Below, in pieces: positions 1 to 7,903 of a stretch of DNA of 64,000 nt. Made by a program: the position numbers and the translations under genes. Every line of letters starts with the position of its first letter. Position 1 is the stretch's first letter. The notes beneath the pieces were generated by a model, which made no database searches, was not told where the DNA came from, and saw nothing but the letters and a program-made list of their open reading frames with translations. Where the stretch lies: positions 37,239 to 101,238 of the forward strand of contig CAZEDX010000003.1 of NCBI GenBank assembly GCA_964511015.1. Direction: 5' to 3'. Source of the stretch: FEN-1099 sp964511015. Its GTDB lineage: Bacteria > Lernaellota > Lernaellaia > Lernaellales > Lernaellaceae.

Positions 1-1
1 T

Positions 2-508
2 GGTGGCGGCGGCCTGAAGAAGGAAACCAAGAAGCTGACCCTGGGCCAGGCCAATGCCTCGCTGAAGAAGTTCGAAGGCAACCCGCTGGCCCCGCAGGCG
101 ATCGAATACATCACCATCGGTGATGCCGAATTCGATGACATTTCGCTGCGTTTGGCGAAACTGGAGATCGTCTCCGGCTTCGCGACCAAAGTCGTGGCCG
201 ATGCCAACACCAAGTTGGATGCCGCCAAGACCAAGGAAGAACTGACTGTGTTGCAGGACAACGTCAACGCCGCCTCCGGCGCCCTGCAGCCGCTGGTTCA
301 GGAATGCACCGCCCTCGCCGCCAAAATGCCGCAGGTGCTGGGCAATCTGAAGTCGAAGCTCACCAGCAACCCGATGCTGGCCGGCGACGTGGCGAAAGTG
401 CTGGATCCGGGCCGCGTGAAGACCATCGGTGAGCACATTTCGAAACTCATCACCGATCTGGCCTCGCTGGTCACCAAGATCAAGGACAAGATCGCGACGT
501 TGGTCTAG
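2..508 (+). CDS. C-terminal part of an unrecognised helical protein (5' truncated by window)
   Basis: The frame is open from the first bases of the window to the TAG at 506-508, giving 168 residues of a longer protein. An internal TTG at 152 is not needed as a start because the upstream codons read sensibly (Gly-rich stretch, then Lys/Glu-rich). The sequence is rich in Ala, Lys, Leu and Val with regular heptad-like spacing and looks wholly alpha-helical. It contains one Cys and no membrane segment. A strong terminator follows within 30 bases, so it ends its transcript. I do not recognise the family and cannot give a function. Confidence 0.6.
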   Translation, partial: GGGGLKKETKKLTLGQANASLKKFEGNPLAPQAIEYITIGDAEFDDISLRLAKLEIVSGFATKVVADANTKLDAAKTKEELTVLQDNVNAASGALQPLVQECTALAAKMPQVLGNLKSKLTSNPMLAGDVAKVLDPGRVKTIGEHISKLITDLASLVTKIKDKIATLV

Positions 509-532
509 TCGATTCAAGCTATTAAACGGCAA

Positions 533-562
533 GGGGCGGGAACTTTCCCCGCCCCTTTCTGT
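533..562 (+). terminator. Rho-independent terminator
   Basis: An 8-bp perfect GC stem (533-540 with 548-555) closes a short loop and is followed by TTTCT. It sits 25 bases after the stop of the truncated gene at the window start. Confidence 0.75.
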
Positions 563-647
563 CTCTTAAATACCGGAAAAACCGCTTGAATTCGGGATCG
601 GTACTGTGCTAAACAAGGCCAACTTTGTGCGAGGCCTCGGGGCGAAG

Positions 648-2444
648 ATGTCGAAGTCCATCCGTTGTGTGAAACCGCTTGGTGCGTTGCTGGCGCTAAC
701 ACTGCTGACCGTGACTCTGGCCGCCTGCAACACAGCTCAGGTGTATTGGGCGGTTTCCAAATTCGCCCGCCACGGCAACGAAGCCCTGGCGGCGACGTAC
801 TCGCCTACCGCGGCGCTGACCGCGCGCCTGCCCGAGGAACTGCGGCAGGCGGTGGGCCAACGCAATCACGACCACCTGCTCTTGCAGGCCGCCTACGGCC
901 CGACCAACTACGCGTTCCGGTTCGTCCAGAACCACGTGCCGAATCAGGATCACGAGGCGTTGATGGCTCGGTTGGATGAGATCTATGCCGAAGGCATCGA
1001 CACCAATTCCTACGACATCGACCACGCCAAAAAGCTGGCGGCGACGCTGGTTGCCACCCAACAGAAACTGGCGGCGCTCCAGAAACAGGACCTCGATATA
1101 CCGGCCGAAGAAAAGAGTGAGCTACGCACGGCGCTGCTCGAAGCCAACGCGACCGAACTATCGCCGGCAGGCATTGTGACCTTCGCTGCCCAACCGGCGA
1201 ACGCTACGCGCTTCCCCAAATTGCACAGCCAGATTAGTGAACTGGCGAAGCTGGCGGCGCAGCGCGACCAAGCCGAAACCGAACTCGAACTGCTCGACGC
1301 GGCGAACTTCTTCCGCCTGACGGCCGAAATGGGCGTGCCGCAAAACGAGCTGGTGCCCACCTGGGAAGCCAGCAAGGGCAACATGGCCGCCACGTTGAAG
1401 CAGTTGACACCGACCATTCTCCATTACCGCCAGCTTGTCGACGAATTGGCGCGCTACCGCCAACTCGCCCAACAGAAACAAATTCTGCTCGACAAAGGCA
1501 AATCGGCGCGCGAGGGCAGCAGCGGCGAATTCGTTCGGCAAATCCAGGAACACCTGAAGCTTACCGGTTACTGGAAAGGCCCACTCAACGGCGTGTTCGA
1601 CGCGGCTCTAAAAGAAGCGGTGACGATCTACCAAACCAATCACCAGCTTGCCGCAACCGGCACGGTCGGCGCGGAGACGATCGGGGCGTTCAACGTGCCC
1701 TTCAGCACACGGGTGAAACGTATCAAGGTCGGCCTCCACCAATTGCGTAGATCGAAAAGCCGCGGCGTGCCCTTCTTCGTCTGGGTGAACGTCGGCGCGC
1801 AGTTGCTCGAGGTCTTCGATCAAAACGGCTCGATTGTAACGCGCAGGCACAAGGTCATCGTCGGCCAGCGCGTGGTCAAAAACAATACGCCCGAAGTATC
1901 GGCCATGATCAAGTCGGTGGTTTTCTACCCACCGTGGAACGTACCGCAGCGCATCATCCGCGAGGAGATGTTGCCCGAATTCCAGGCCAACCCCAACTAC
2001 TTCGCCGAACGCGGTTACCGCTTCACCGTGTCCGGTTCGGGCGAAACCGCGCGCGTGACCTCGGTCACCCAGCCACCAGGTCCCGGCAATGCGCTGGGTG
2101 TGGTGAAGATCCTTTTCCCCAACCCCTTCGACGTCTATCTGCACGATACGCCGAAAAAGTTCTTGTTTGCCCAGACCGTTCGTACCTTCAGCCACGGTTG
2201 TATGCGGCTACAGAACGCAGTAGACCTGGCCCAGTACTTGTTGGAACACGACGGGGCGCCGGAAGCCTCCAAGGTTGAGGAAATCCTCAAAAAACGCCAA
2301 TCGTTGGAGATTCCACTCAAGACCCAGGTGCCGGTATTTGTCGAATACACAACCACCAGCGCCGACCAGAATGGCCTGGCGACCTTTTATCTGGACATCT
2401 ATGGCCGGGAAACCGAACTATTAAGCCAGGTCAGCCCCTTCTAA
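648..2444 (+). CDS. L,D-transpeptidase lipoprotein (YcbB/LdtD type)
   Basis: Probable periplasmic lipoprotein that forms 3-3 peptidoglycan cross-links or anchors proteins to the wall. From the ATG at 648 the protein has 598 residues, with a Lys/Arg start, hydrophobic core and lipobox LAAC near residue 27. A PG_binding_1 domain lies around residues 289-349, followed by a YkuD catalytic domain at about 367-541. The catalytic motif SHGCMRLQN is visible near residue 514-522, with the Cys nucleophile at about 517. The long N-terminal helical part is typical of the large YcbB-like class. A GTG at 606 would add 14 residues before the signal peptide and is less likely. It is the first of four cell-wall genes in a row. 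Confidence 0.9.
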   Translation: MSKSIRCVKPLGALLALTLLTVTLAACNTAQVYWAVSKFARHGNEALAATYSPTAALTARLPEELRQAVGQRNHDHLLLQAAYGPTNYAFRFVQNHVPNQDHEALMARLDEIYAEGIDTNSYDIDHAKKLAATLVATQQKLAALQKQDLDIPAEEKSELRTALLEANATELSPAGIVTFAAQPANATRFPKLHSQISELAKLAAQRDQAETELELLDAANFFRLTAEMGVPQNELVPTWEASKGNMAATLKQLTPTILHYRQLVDELARYRQLAQQKQILLDKGKSAREGSSGEFVRQIQEHLKLTGYWKGPLNGVFDAALKEAVTIYQTNHQLAATGTVGAETIGAFNVPFSTRVKRIKVGLHQLRRSKSRGVPFFVWVNVGAQLLEVFDQNGSIVTRRHKVIVGQRVVKNNTPEVSAMIKSVVFYPPWNVPQRIIREEMLPEFQANPNYFAERGYRFTVSGSGETARVTSVTQPPGPGNALGVVKILFPNPFDVYLHDTPKKFLFAQTVRTFSHGCMRLQNAVDLAQYLLEHDGAPEASKVEEILKKRQSLEIPLKTQVPVFVEYTTTSADQNGLATFYLDIYGRETELLSQVSPF

Positions 2445-2505
2445 TTGATTCAGTTTCTTTGATATGCCAGCAATAACTACATAATCATACAAGCTTTTAT
2501 TTTTG

Positions 2506-2533
2506 TTGACATTCCCTTTCGCCCCTCTATAAT
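2506..2533 (+). promoter_or_regulatory. Near-perfect sigma-70 promoter
   Basis: TTGACA at 2506-2511 and TATAAT at 2528-2533 with a 16-base spacer, inside an AT-rich stretch. It lies about 105 bases upstream of the MepA-like gene and would give a leader of about 100 nt. Confidence 0.75.
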
Positions 2534-2639
2534 CCAATTCAGTTAGACGTTGGTTTGCTTTTCACTTTTAACGTTTTGGTTCGCTAGTTCGTCTCAAGGT
2601 GGTGTAAAGAGTCTCGAAAACCAAAACCTGTGAGGGAGA

Positions 2640-3833
2640 ATGAGAAGCAGACTCCAACGTCGATTACTACTACCGTTCCTGCTCCTCGCCACATTCCTGA
2701 CTCTGTCCATAGTGGACAACGCCTATGCGCTCGTTCCCGGCCCGACCGAGGTCGATGATGCTCCCCCCCCGCCGGCTGATGCCGGCGAACCGGTGGTAGT
2801 CGACCTGGCGGCGTCCCCCGACGCCTTGGGGTCGATGGGCGTTCCGGTCGACCTGGGCCATGAATTCACCCTGGCGCCCTCGGCGGGCATTACCCTGCCC
2901 GCTTGGTCGACCATGGGGCCGGAATACTACTCTCAGTGTCTGTCGATCGGCATGCCGAATCACGGTGCGCTGCGAAACGGCGTGTTGTTCCCGCGCGACA
3001 ACCCGTACTACACCGGTTTTCGCCCGAGCAATCAGTACGGCACGCCGGAAACCATCGACGCGCTGCTGTATGCCGCCCGGCGGGTAAATGATCGGTTTGG
3101 CCGGTCGCACGCGTTGGTCTTGGGTGACATCAGTTCGCAGTACGGCGGCCCTCTGAGCCGGCATAAGTCGCACCAGGCCGGCCGTGACGTGGATGTGGGT
3201 TTCTATTTTCTTGACGGCAACCCCGGCTACTTGCAGTACGGCAACGCCGGCAACCTCGACATCCCGCGCACCTGGGCCTACATCGAGGCGTTGATTGAAA
3301 CTGGCTCGGCGCAGATGATTCTGGTCGACTGGTCGATTCAGGAAATCCTCTACAACTACGTGAAATACCGCCTGGCGGCACCGGAGAGCTACCTCTCCGA
3401 GGTGTTCCAGTATCCGAACCGCGGCGGGCGGTCAGGCATCATCCGGCATGCTCGTGGCCACGCCAACCACTTGCACATTCGCTTCTACAGCCCGGTGTCG
3501 GTCGCCAACGCGATCCGGGCTCGTTACACCAGCACCGACCTGGCCATTTTGCAGCAGTCGACCTACGAACGAATGGCCAGCCGCGCAGTAGAACGTCCGG
3601 AATCGCAATCGATCCGCACTTCGGGCGAGCGCCGGCAGTACCGGACGGTACCGGCGAACAGCCGCCGCATCAGCCACACCGTCCGTAACGGCGACAGTCT
3701 TTGGACAATCGCCAAACGTTACGGTGTGACGGTCAGCGAATTGCGGCAGTGGAACGGCCTGGGTTCCAACTCGCGCCTGCGGGTCGGCCAGAAACTGGTC
3801 ATCTACGGCAAGAAAAAGAACCAGGCTTTGTAG
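2640..3833 (+). CDS. MepA-like (M74) murein endopeptidase with C-terminal LysM
   Basis: Probable periplasmic zinc endopeptidase that cuts peptidoglycan cross-links. The 397-residue protein starts with a signal peptide (Arg-rich start, hydrophobic stretch, cleavage near residue 30). The central domain carries the penicillin-insensitive murein endopeptidase pattern: HKSHQAGRDVDVG near residues 175-187 and HANHLHIRF near 273-281, which hold the expected His/Asp zinc ligands. A LysM domain (HTVRNGDSLWTIAKRYGVT) occupies about residues 345-392 and would bind glycan. E. coli MepA lacks the LysM, so this is an extended form. Its own strong promoter lies upstream and a purine-rich GAGGGAGA precedes the ATG. 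Confidence 0.88.
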   Translation: MRSRLQRRLLLPFLLLATFLTLSIVDNAYALVPGPTEVDDAPPPPADAGEPVVVDLAASPDALGSMGVPVDLGHEFTLAPSAGITLPAWSTMGPEYYSQCLSIGMPNHGALRNGVLFPRDNPYYTGFRPSNQYGTPETIDALLYAARRVNDRFGRSHALVLGDISSQYGGPLSRHKSHQAGRDVDVGFYFLDGNPGYLQYGNAGNLDIPRTWAYIEALIETGSAQMILVDWSIQEILYNYVKYRLAAPESYLSEVFQYPNRGGRSGIIRHARGHANHLHIRFYSPVSVANAIRARYTSTDLAILQQSTYERMASRAVERPESQSIRTSGERRQYRTVPANSRRISHTVRNGDSLWTIAKRYGVTVSELRQWNGLGSNSRLRVGQKLVIYGKKKNQAL

Positions 3834-3880
3834 TCACGAAACGTCTTGTCAAACCGTCGCCAACGCGCTAAGGGTTGACC

Positions 3881-6139
3881 ATGCGTCGGCGACAGTTTTC
3901 TTTGGCCATTGGTGTATTGCTGCTTGTCCTCATGCTGGCCGGCAGCGGCTGGGCCCGGCGCGGACACCGCCACCCCCAACGAAGCCATCGACCTCGCCCG
4001 ATCGCCCTCCCCGCCGGTCCCTTGCTCTACCCGCTGCAAGAACAGCAGGCGGTTTCCGGTAACTTCGGCCAATACCGGCACGATCACCCGCACGGTGGCG
4101 TGGATCTATGGACCTTCTTGCGTATTGGCACACCCGTCGTCGCCACGGACAACGGCGCGGTGTATCTCATCAAGGTTTCATCCAACGGCTATGGCCGCGC
4201 GATTTACCAGCGCCTGAACGACGGCCGGACGGCTGTGTACGGCCACCTGTCGGGATTCGCACCCAAGCTCGACGGGCCGGTGCGCGAGGCGCAGCAAGCC
4301 GCCGGCTCTTATGCGGTGCATGTCGATCTCGAACGCCGACCGATCACCGTCACGCGCGGCGAGGTGCTTGGCTACGCCGGCGATACCGGCACCGACGTGC
4401 CGCACCTCCACTTCGAGGTACGCGACATCAACGGCAATGCCGTCAACCCGATGCTGGCCGGATTGGTGGTTACCGACACCCGCCCGCCGGTTCTGGCCGC
4501 ACTCCATCTCGAAGCACTTACGCCCGATGCCTGGGTCGATGGCGGCAAGGCCGACGGTTACCTCCCGTTCCAGCGGCAAGCCGACGGCTCCTACACCGCC
4601 CGCATGGTGACTGTTTCCGGCGGCGTCGGCCTGAGCGCCTGGGCCTACGACACCATCGACAGCACGACGCGCCGGCTGGCACCCTATGAACTGACCCTGT
4701 TGGTCGATGGCCAAGAGCGTTTCCGACATCGTTTCGCCCGCTTCAACTATGCCGATAAGCTGATTAGCCGACTAAGCTATCACCGCGGCCTGATGCTCGC
4801 ACGAGGCGAGCCTTTCATCCGCCTCTACCAGCTTTTCGAACGCACCGTCCTGCACGACGGCGATGGTACGGGTAGTCTGAACGCATTGCCGCCGGGCGAT
4901 CACACCGTCCGCGTGCTGGTAGCCGACGAGCACGGCAACCACGCCGAAGGACGCCTCACCCTGAGGGTGCAAACGCCGCCGCTGGTCAACCGCGTCGAAT
5001 TCGCCGCTGCGGGCAACGAGACCACGGCTGCGATTCGCCTGAGTGGAGCGCGTCAGGTGGCGATGCAGATGCGTGCGCCGGGCGGCGCCTGGCTTGCCCC
5101 GTCTCCCACACAAGATGGCGATCGCTATGCCATTCGGACCGCCGGCCCGCCGCAGCCCGGCACCGAATTCAACGTGCAGTTGGTCGATGAAGCGGGCCGC
5201 GCGCGCAACCTGCTCTACCGCCTGGCCGACATGCGCCAGCCGCCACGTTCGGTGGAGGTGCTGCAAGCGGTTCGGCCGACCTGGCGGCGCGACCACTTGG
5301 TGGTGCAAGCGACCGGTGGCCTAGTCGAAGGCGCTTGGCCCATAGTGTCCGCCAAACTGGGAGAAATCGATGTCCCCTGCTCCGCTTTCTGGTATGACGC
5401 CGACCGAAACGAAACAACCGCCGTGCTGGGTCTGCCAGCGAGTTCGGGCGGAACGTTGCGCCTGCGTTTTCTCTGGGCGTCAACCGATGGCACGGCCGTG
5501 GAGCAGGTGCTGACATTCGCCTACCAAATGGCTACCGCCGGCGGGCGTGTACGCAGCGACGACGGCCTGGCCGCCGTCGAGTTCCCCGGCCGGACGTTGT
5601 ACCACCCCGAGCCATTACAGATTTCCAGTTGTTCGCCGTCGACCCCCAAATGGCTGGCGCCTGTTGGCCTGGCCTATCGGGTTGGCGGTTGCGATGACCC
5701 ATTGCGGGAGAAGGTCAACATCGCTCTGACTCCGCCGCCAGGCGCCGAAACGGCGGGGATCGGTGTCTATCTGTACGACCGGGGCACCTGGTGGTTCCTC
5801 AACGAAGGCACGACCGCCCAGCTTGGTTTCTTCGGCACCTTCGCACTCAAGCGCGACATTTCACCGCCGGCCGTTGGGGCTCTGCATGTAGGCCGCGGAA
5901 CCAAGCCGCGGTTCAAAATCGTGGTCAGCGACCTGGGCAGCGGCTTGGCCGAGGCCGGCATTGCAGTTGAACTCGACGGCCAATCGCAGATGTGCGAGTA
6001 CATGCCGCTGAAGAACCAGGTCGTTTTTCAACCCGCCGCCCCCCTGTCCCCCGGTGCGCATACCGTATCGGTGAGGCTGACCGATCGAGCAGGCAACACG
6101 ACCAAACGCCGCCTGACGGCGCAAGTCCGTCCTCACTAG
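3881..6139 (+). CDS. M23 (LytM-type) peptidase with Ig-like C-terminal region
   Basis: Secreted M23 family metallopeptidase, likely acting on peptidoglycan peptides. The ATG at 3881 has AAGGG six bases upstream; a TTG six bases earlier is less attractive. The 752-residue protein has a short signal peptide ending near GSGWA. The catalytic domain covers about residues 45-200, with HPHGGVDLW near 68 (zinc His and Asp) and the HLHFE motif near 174-178, so the active site appears complete. The remaining 550 residues look like several beta-sandwich repeats (phrases such as DEHGNHAEGRLTL and DRAGNTTKRRLT). It follows the MepA-like gene by 47 bases and is probably cotranscribed. Confidence 0.85.
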   Translation: MRRRQFSLAIGVLLLVLMLAGSGWARRGHRHPQRSHRPRPIALPAGPLLYPLQEQQAVSGNFGQYRHDHPHGGVDLWTFLRIGTPVVATDNGAVYLIKVSSNGYGRAIYQRLNDGRTAVYGHLSGFAPKLDGPVREAQQAAGSYAVHVDLERRPITVTRGEVLGYAGDTGTDVPHLHFEVRDINGNAVNPMLAGLVVTDTRPPVLAALHLEALTPDAWVDGGKADGYLPFQRQADGSYTARMVTVSGGVGLSAWAYDTIDSTTRRLAPYELTLLVDGQERFRHRFARFNYADKLISRLSYHRGLMLARGEPFIRLYQLFERTVLHDGDGTGSLNALPPGDHTVRVLVADEHGNHAEGRLTLRVQTPPLVNRVEFAAAGNETTAAIRLSGARQVAMQMRAPGGAWLAPSPTQDGDRYAIRTAGPPQPGTEFNVQLVDEAGRARNLLYRLADMRQPPRSVEVLQAVRPTWRRDHLVVQATGGLVEGAWPIVSAKLGEIDVPCSAFWYDADRNETTAVLGLPASSGGTLRLRFLWASTDGTAVEQVLTFAYQMATAGGRVRSDDGLAAVEFPGRTLYHPEPLQISSCSPSTPKWLAPVGLAYRVGGCDDPLREKVNIALTPPPGAETAGIGVYLYDRGTWWFLNEGTTAQLGFFGTFALKRDISPPAVGALHVGRGTKPRFKIVVSDLGSGLAEAGIAVELDGQSQMCEYMPLKNQVVFQPAAPLSPGAHTVSVRLTDRAGNTTKRRLTAQVRPH

Positions 6140-6163
6140 CAACCAGATTTCAGTACAAACGGA

Positions 6164-7681
6164 TTAGCGGTGCCGCCTTTTCTTGGCACGGCCGCGGCTT
6201 TGGCTGCTGCCGCCGCTCTTGGGAATCTTGAGAATCGTCCCGGGACGAAGCACGGAAGCCCGCGCCGCCGGGTTGTACTTTTTGAGCACCGCGACCGTAG
6301 TCCCGTGGCGACGGGCGATGCCCCCGAGCGTGTCGCCGCGTTTGACTTTGTAGTAGACCATCCGGCCGCCACCACCCCCGCCGCTGCTGCGAGGCTGCAC
6401 CGGCCGGGACAGGCTGGCGATCTGCTGCGGTTGCAAGTAAAGGTCGGCGGGGTTCAGTTCGGCCACGTTTTTCGCGATTTCTTCGTAGCGCTCTGCCGGC
6501 ACGTTGATTAGGTAGTGCGACACGTTGGGCGGAGTGTAAGAACCGAGCAGTTCGGGATTGAGCGCTTTGAGCTCCTCGTAGCTCATGTTGACCAGTTCCG
6601 CGAAGCGCTTCAGTTCCACCACGCCCTGCAGGTCGATCTGTTTGAGCACCAACGGCTTTTCGGGCACCAGATACATGCCGAAGGTTTCCGGGTCGCGGGC
6701 AATCAACACCGATGCGAAGTACTTGGGTACGTAGGCCTTGGTTTCAGCCGGCAGGTTAAGACGCCAGTAATCACGGTGTCCGGCGTTGGAAATGGCGTTG
6801 TTCACGCAACCGGAACCGCAGTTGTAGGCGGCCAGGGCCAGCGCCCAGTCGCCGTAGTCGCCGTATAGGTCCTTCAACAGACGAGCAGCCGCCCGGCTAG
6901 CTTTATACGGATCGCGGCGTTCGTCGACCCATTCGTTGATCGTCAAGCCGTAGCGCGAGCCGGTATCCCGGATGAACTGCCAGATACCGACCGCCGCGGC
7001 CGGACTATAGGCGTATGACGAATAGCCGCTTTCGATCAACGGCAGATAAGCCAGATCGTCGGGCAATCCTTCGTCTTTGAGGATCTGCCGGATCATGGGC
7101 AGGTAACGGGTCGACCGCGAAAGGTACTGTTGCATGGTTTCACGGGCGTTGATCGAGTAATAGCGCACCCAGCGCTCGACTTCGGGGTTGAAGTCGATGC
7201 CGATCAGCTTGCGCTTGATCACCACCGGGGCAAAGCGGCCGGTCAGTCTCCCCAGGCGCACCTGGGCCAGACAGACCTCGTAATACAGCGAATCGAGCTT
7301 GCGGGTCGTTTCCGGGTCGAGTTCGCGGTTATAGGGGCGCAGCAACAGGCGCATGATGGTGTGGTATACTTCCAGCGCCTCTTCGAACTTTTCAGCTTGG
7401 GTCAGTTCAACCCCGCGAATGAACATCTGCTGGGTTTTCTCGTACAATTCCGCGGGGGTGCCGGTCCAGGGGGCGGCGGTGGAGGCCAGATCGGGAGGGT
7501 TGGTTACAACCGGCGGCTCGGTTCGCCGGCGCGCCGGAGTGGGGGTTGCCTGAGACGGTTGGACTTGTTCTTCTTCTTGATCCTCTTCCTCCTGCTGGGG
7601 CGGCGCCGTACGAATCATACTGCAGCCAACGAAAACGGAAGCCACCAAAAACAGCAGCAGTAAGACGTGCCAACGCGTCAT
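6164..7681 (-). CDS. MltD-like membrane-bound lytic murein transglycosylase
   Basis: Lipoprotein that cleaves the glycan backbone of peptidoglycan to 1,6-anhydroMurNAc products. The start at 7681 is set by GGAGG seven bases upstream; the longer open frame reads through a tRNA gene and is not coding. Of 505 residues, the lipobox VFVGC lies near residue 19. An SLT domain occupies about 205-330, with the catalytic Glu in LPLIESGYSS near 217 and the conserved AAYNCGSGCV. One C-terminal LysM (YYKVKRGDTLGGIARRHGTT) spans about 440-489, where E. coli MltD has two. A Ser/Arg/Lys-rich basic tail ends the protein. It converges with the M23 gene. Confidence 0.9.
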   Translation of the reverse strand: MTRWHVLLLLFLVASVFVGCSMIRTAPPQQEEEDQEEEQVQPSQATPTPARRRTEPPVVTNPPDLASTAAPWTGTPAELYEKTQQMFIRGVELTQAEKFEEALEVYHTIMRLLLRPYNRELDPETTRKLDSLYYEVCLAQVRLGRLTGRFAPVVIKRKLIGIDFNPEVERWVRYYSINARETMQQYLSRSTRYLPMIRQILKDEGLPDDLAYLPLIESGYSSYAYSPAAAVGIWQFIRDTGSRYGLTINEWVDERRDPYKASRAAARLLKDLYGDYGDWALALAAYNCGSGCVNNAISNAGHRDYWRLNLPAETKAYVPKYFASVLIARDPETFGMYLVPEKPLVLKQIDLQGVVELKRFAELVNMSYEELKALNPELLGSYTPPNVSHYLINVPAERYEEIAKNVAELNPADLYLQPQQIASLSRPVQPRSSGGGGGGRMVYYKVKRGDTLGGIARRHGTTVAVLKKYNPAARASVLRPGTILKIPKSGGSSQSRGRAKKRRHR

Positions 7682-7764
7682 AACACCTCCGCGGTATCCC
7701 AACCGTCCACACCTTATAAAGGAAACAACATCGAAAGGCAAACGCGGAAAAAAGAAGAAAGAAA

Positions 7765-7836
7765 TGGGCGGTACTGGATTCGAACCAGCGACTTCCACCG
7801 TGTGAGGATGGCACTCTACCGCTGAGTTAACCGCCC
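7765..7836 (-). tRNA. tRNA-Val (anticodon CAC)
   Basis: A 72-nt cloverleaf reads on the minus strand. It has a 7-bp acceptor stem GGGCGGT/ACCGCCC, a D arm with AGCGGTAGA, an anticodon stem CCATC/GGTGG enclosing CTCACAC, and the T loop GGTTCGAATCC. The anticodon is CAC, which reads GTG valine codons. The discriminator base is A, and CCA is not encoded. Confidence 0.95.
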
Positions 7837-7844
7837 ATACTGTC

Positions 7845-7876
7845 AAAAAAGCCGGATTTGTATACAACAAACCGGC
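7845..7876 (-). terminator. Rho-independent terminator of the spermidine-synthase-like gene
   Basis: Minus-strand hairpin with arms GCCGG-TTTGT and ACAAA-CCGGC (one bulged A) followed by six T residues. It lies 28 bases after the stop of the minus-strand membrane gene and just ahead of the tRNA. Confidence 0.75.
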
Positions 7877-7887
7877 ATAAAGCGCAA
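7859..7887 (-). promoter_or_regulatory. Possible tRNA-Val promoter overlapping the terminator
   Basis: On the minus strand TTGCGC (7882-7887) and TATACA (7859-7864) are 17 bases apart. A start near 7852 would give a short leader before the tRNA at 7836. The overlap with the hairpin makes it uncertain. Confidence 0.35.
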
Positions 7888-7903
7888 GCGGAAATCACCC
7901 CCT

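Noticed and set aside
7682..7870. N-terminal extension of the MltD-like protein
   Set aside because: It would translate through the tRNA-Val gene; a good ribosome site and lipoprotein signal mark the start at 7681.
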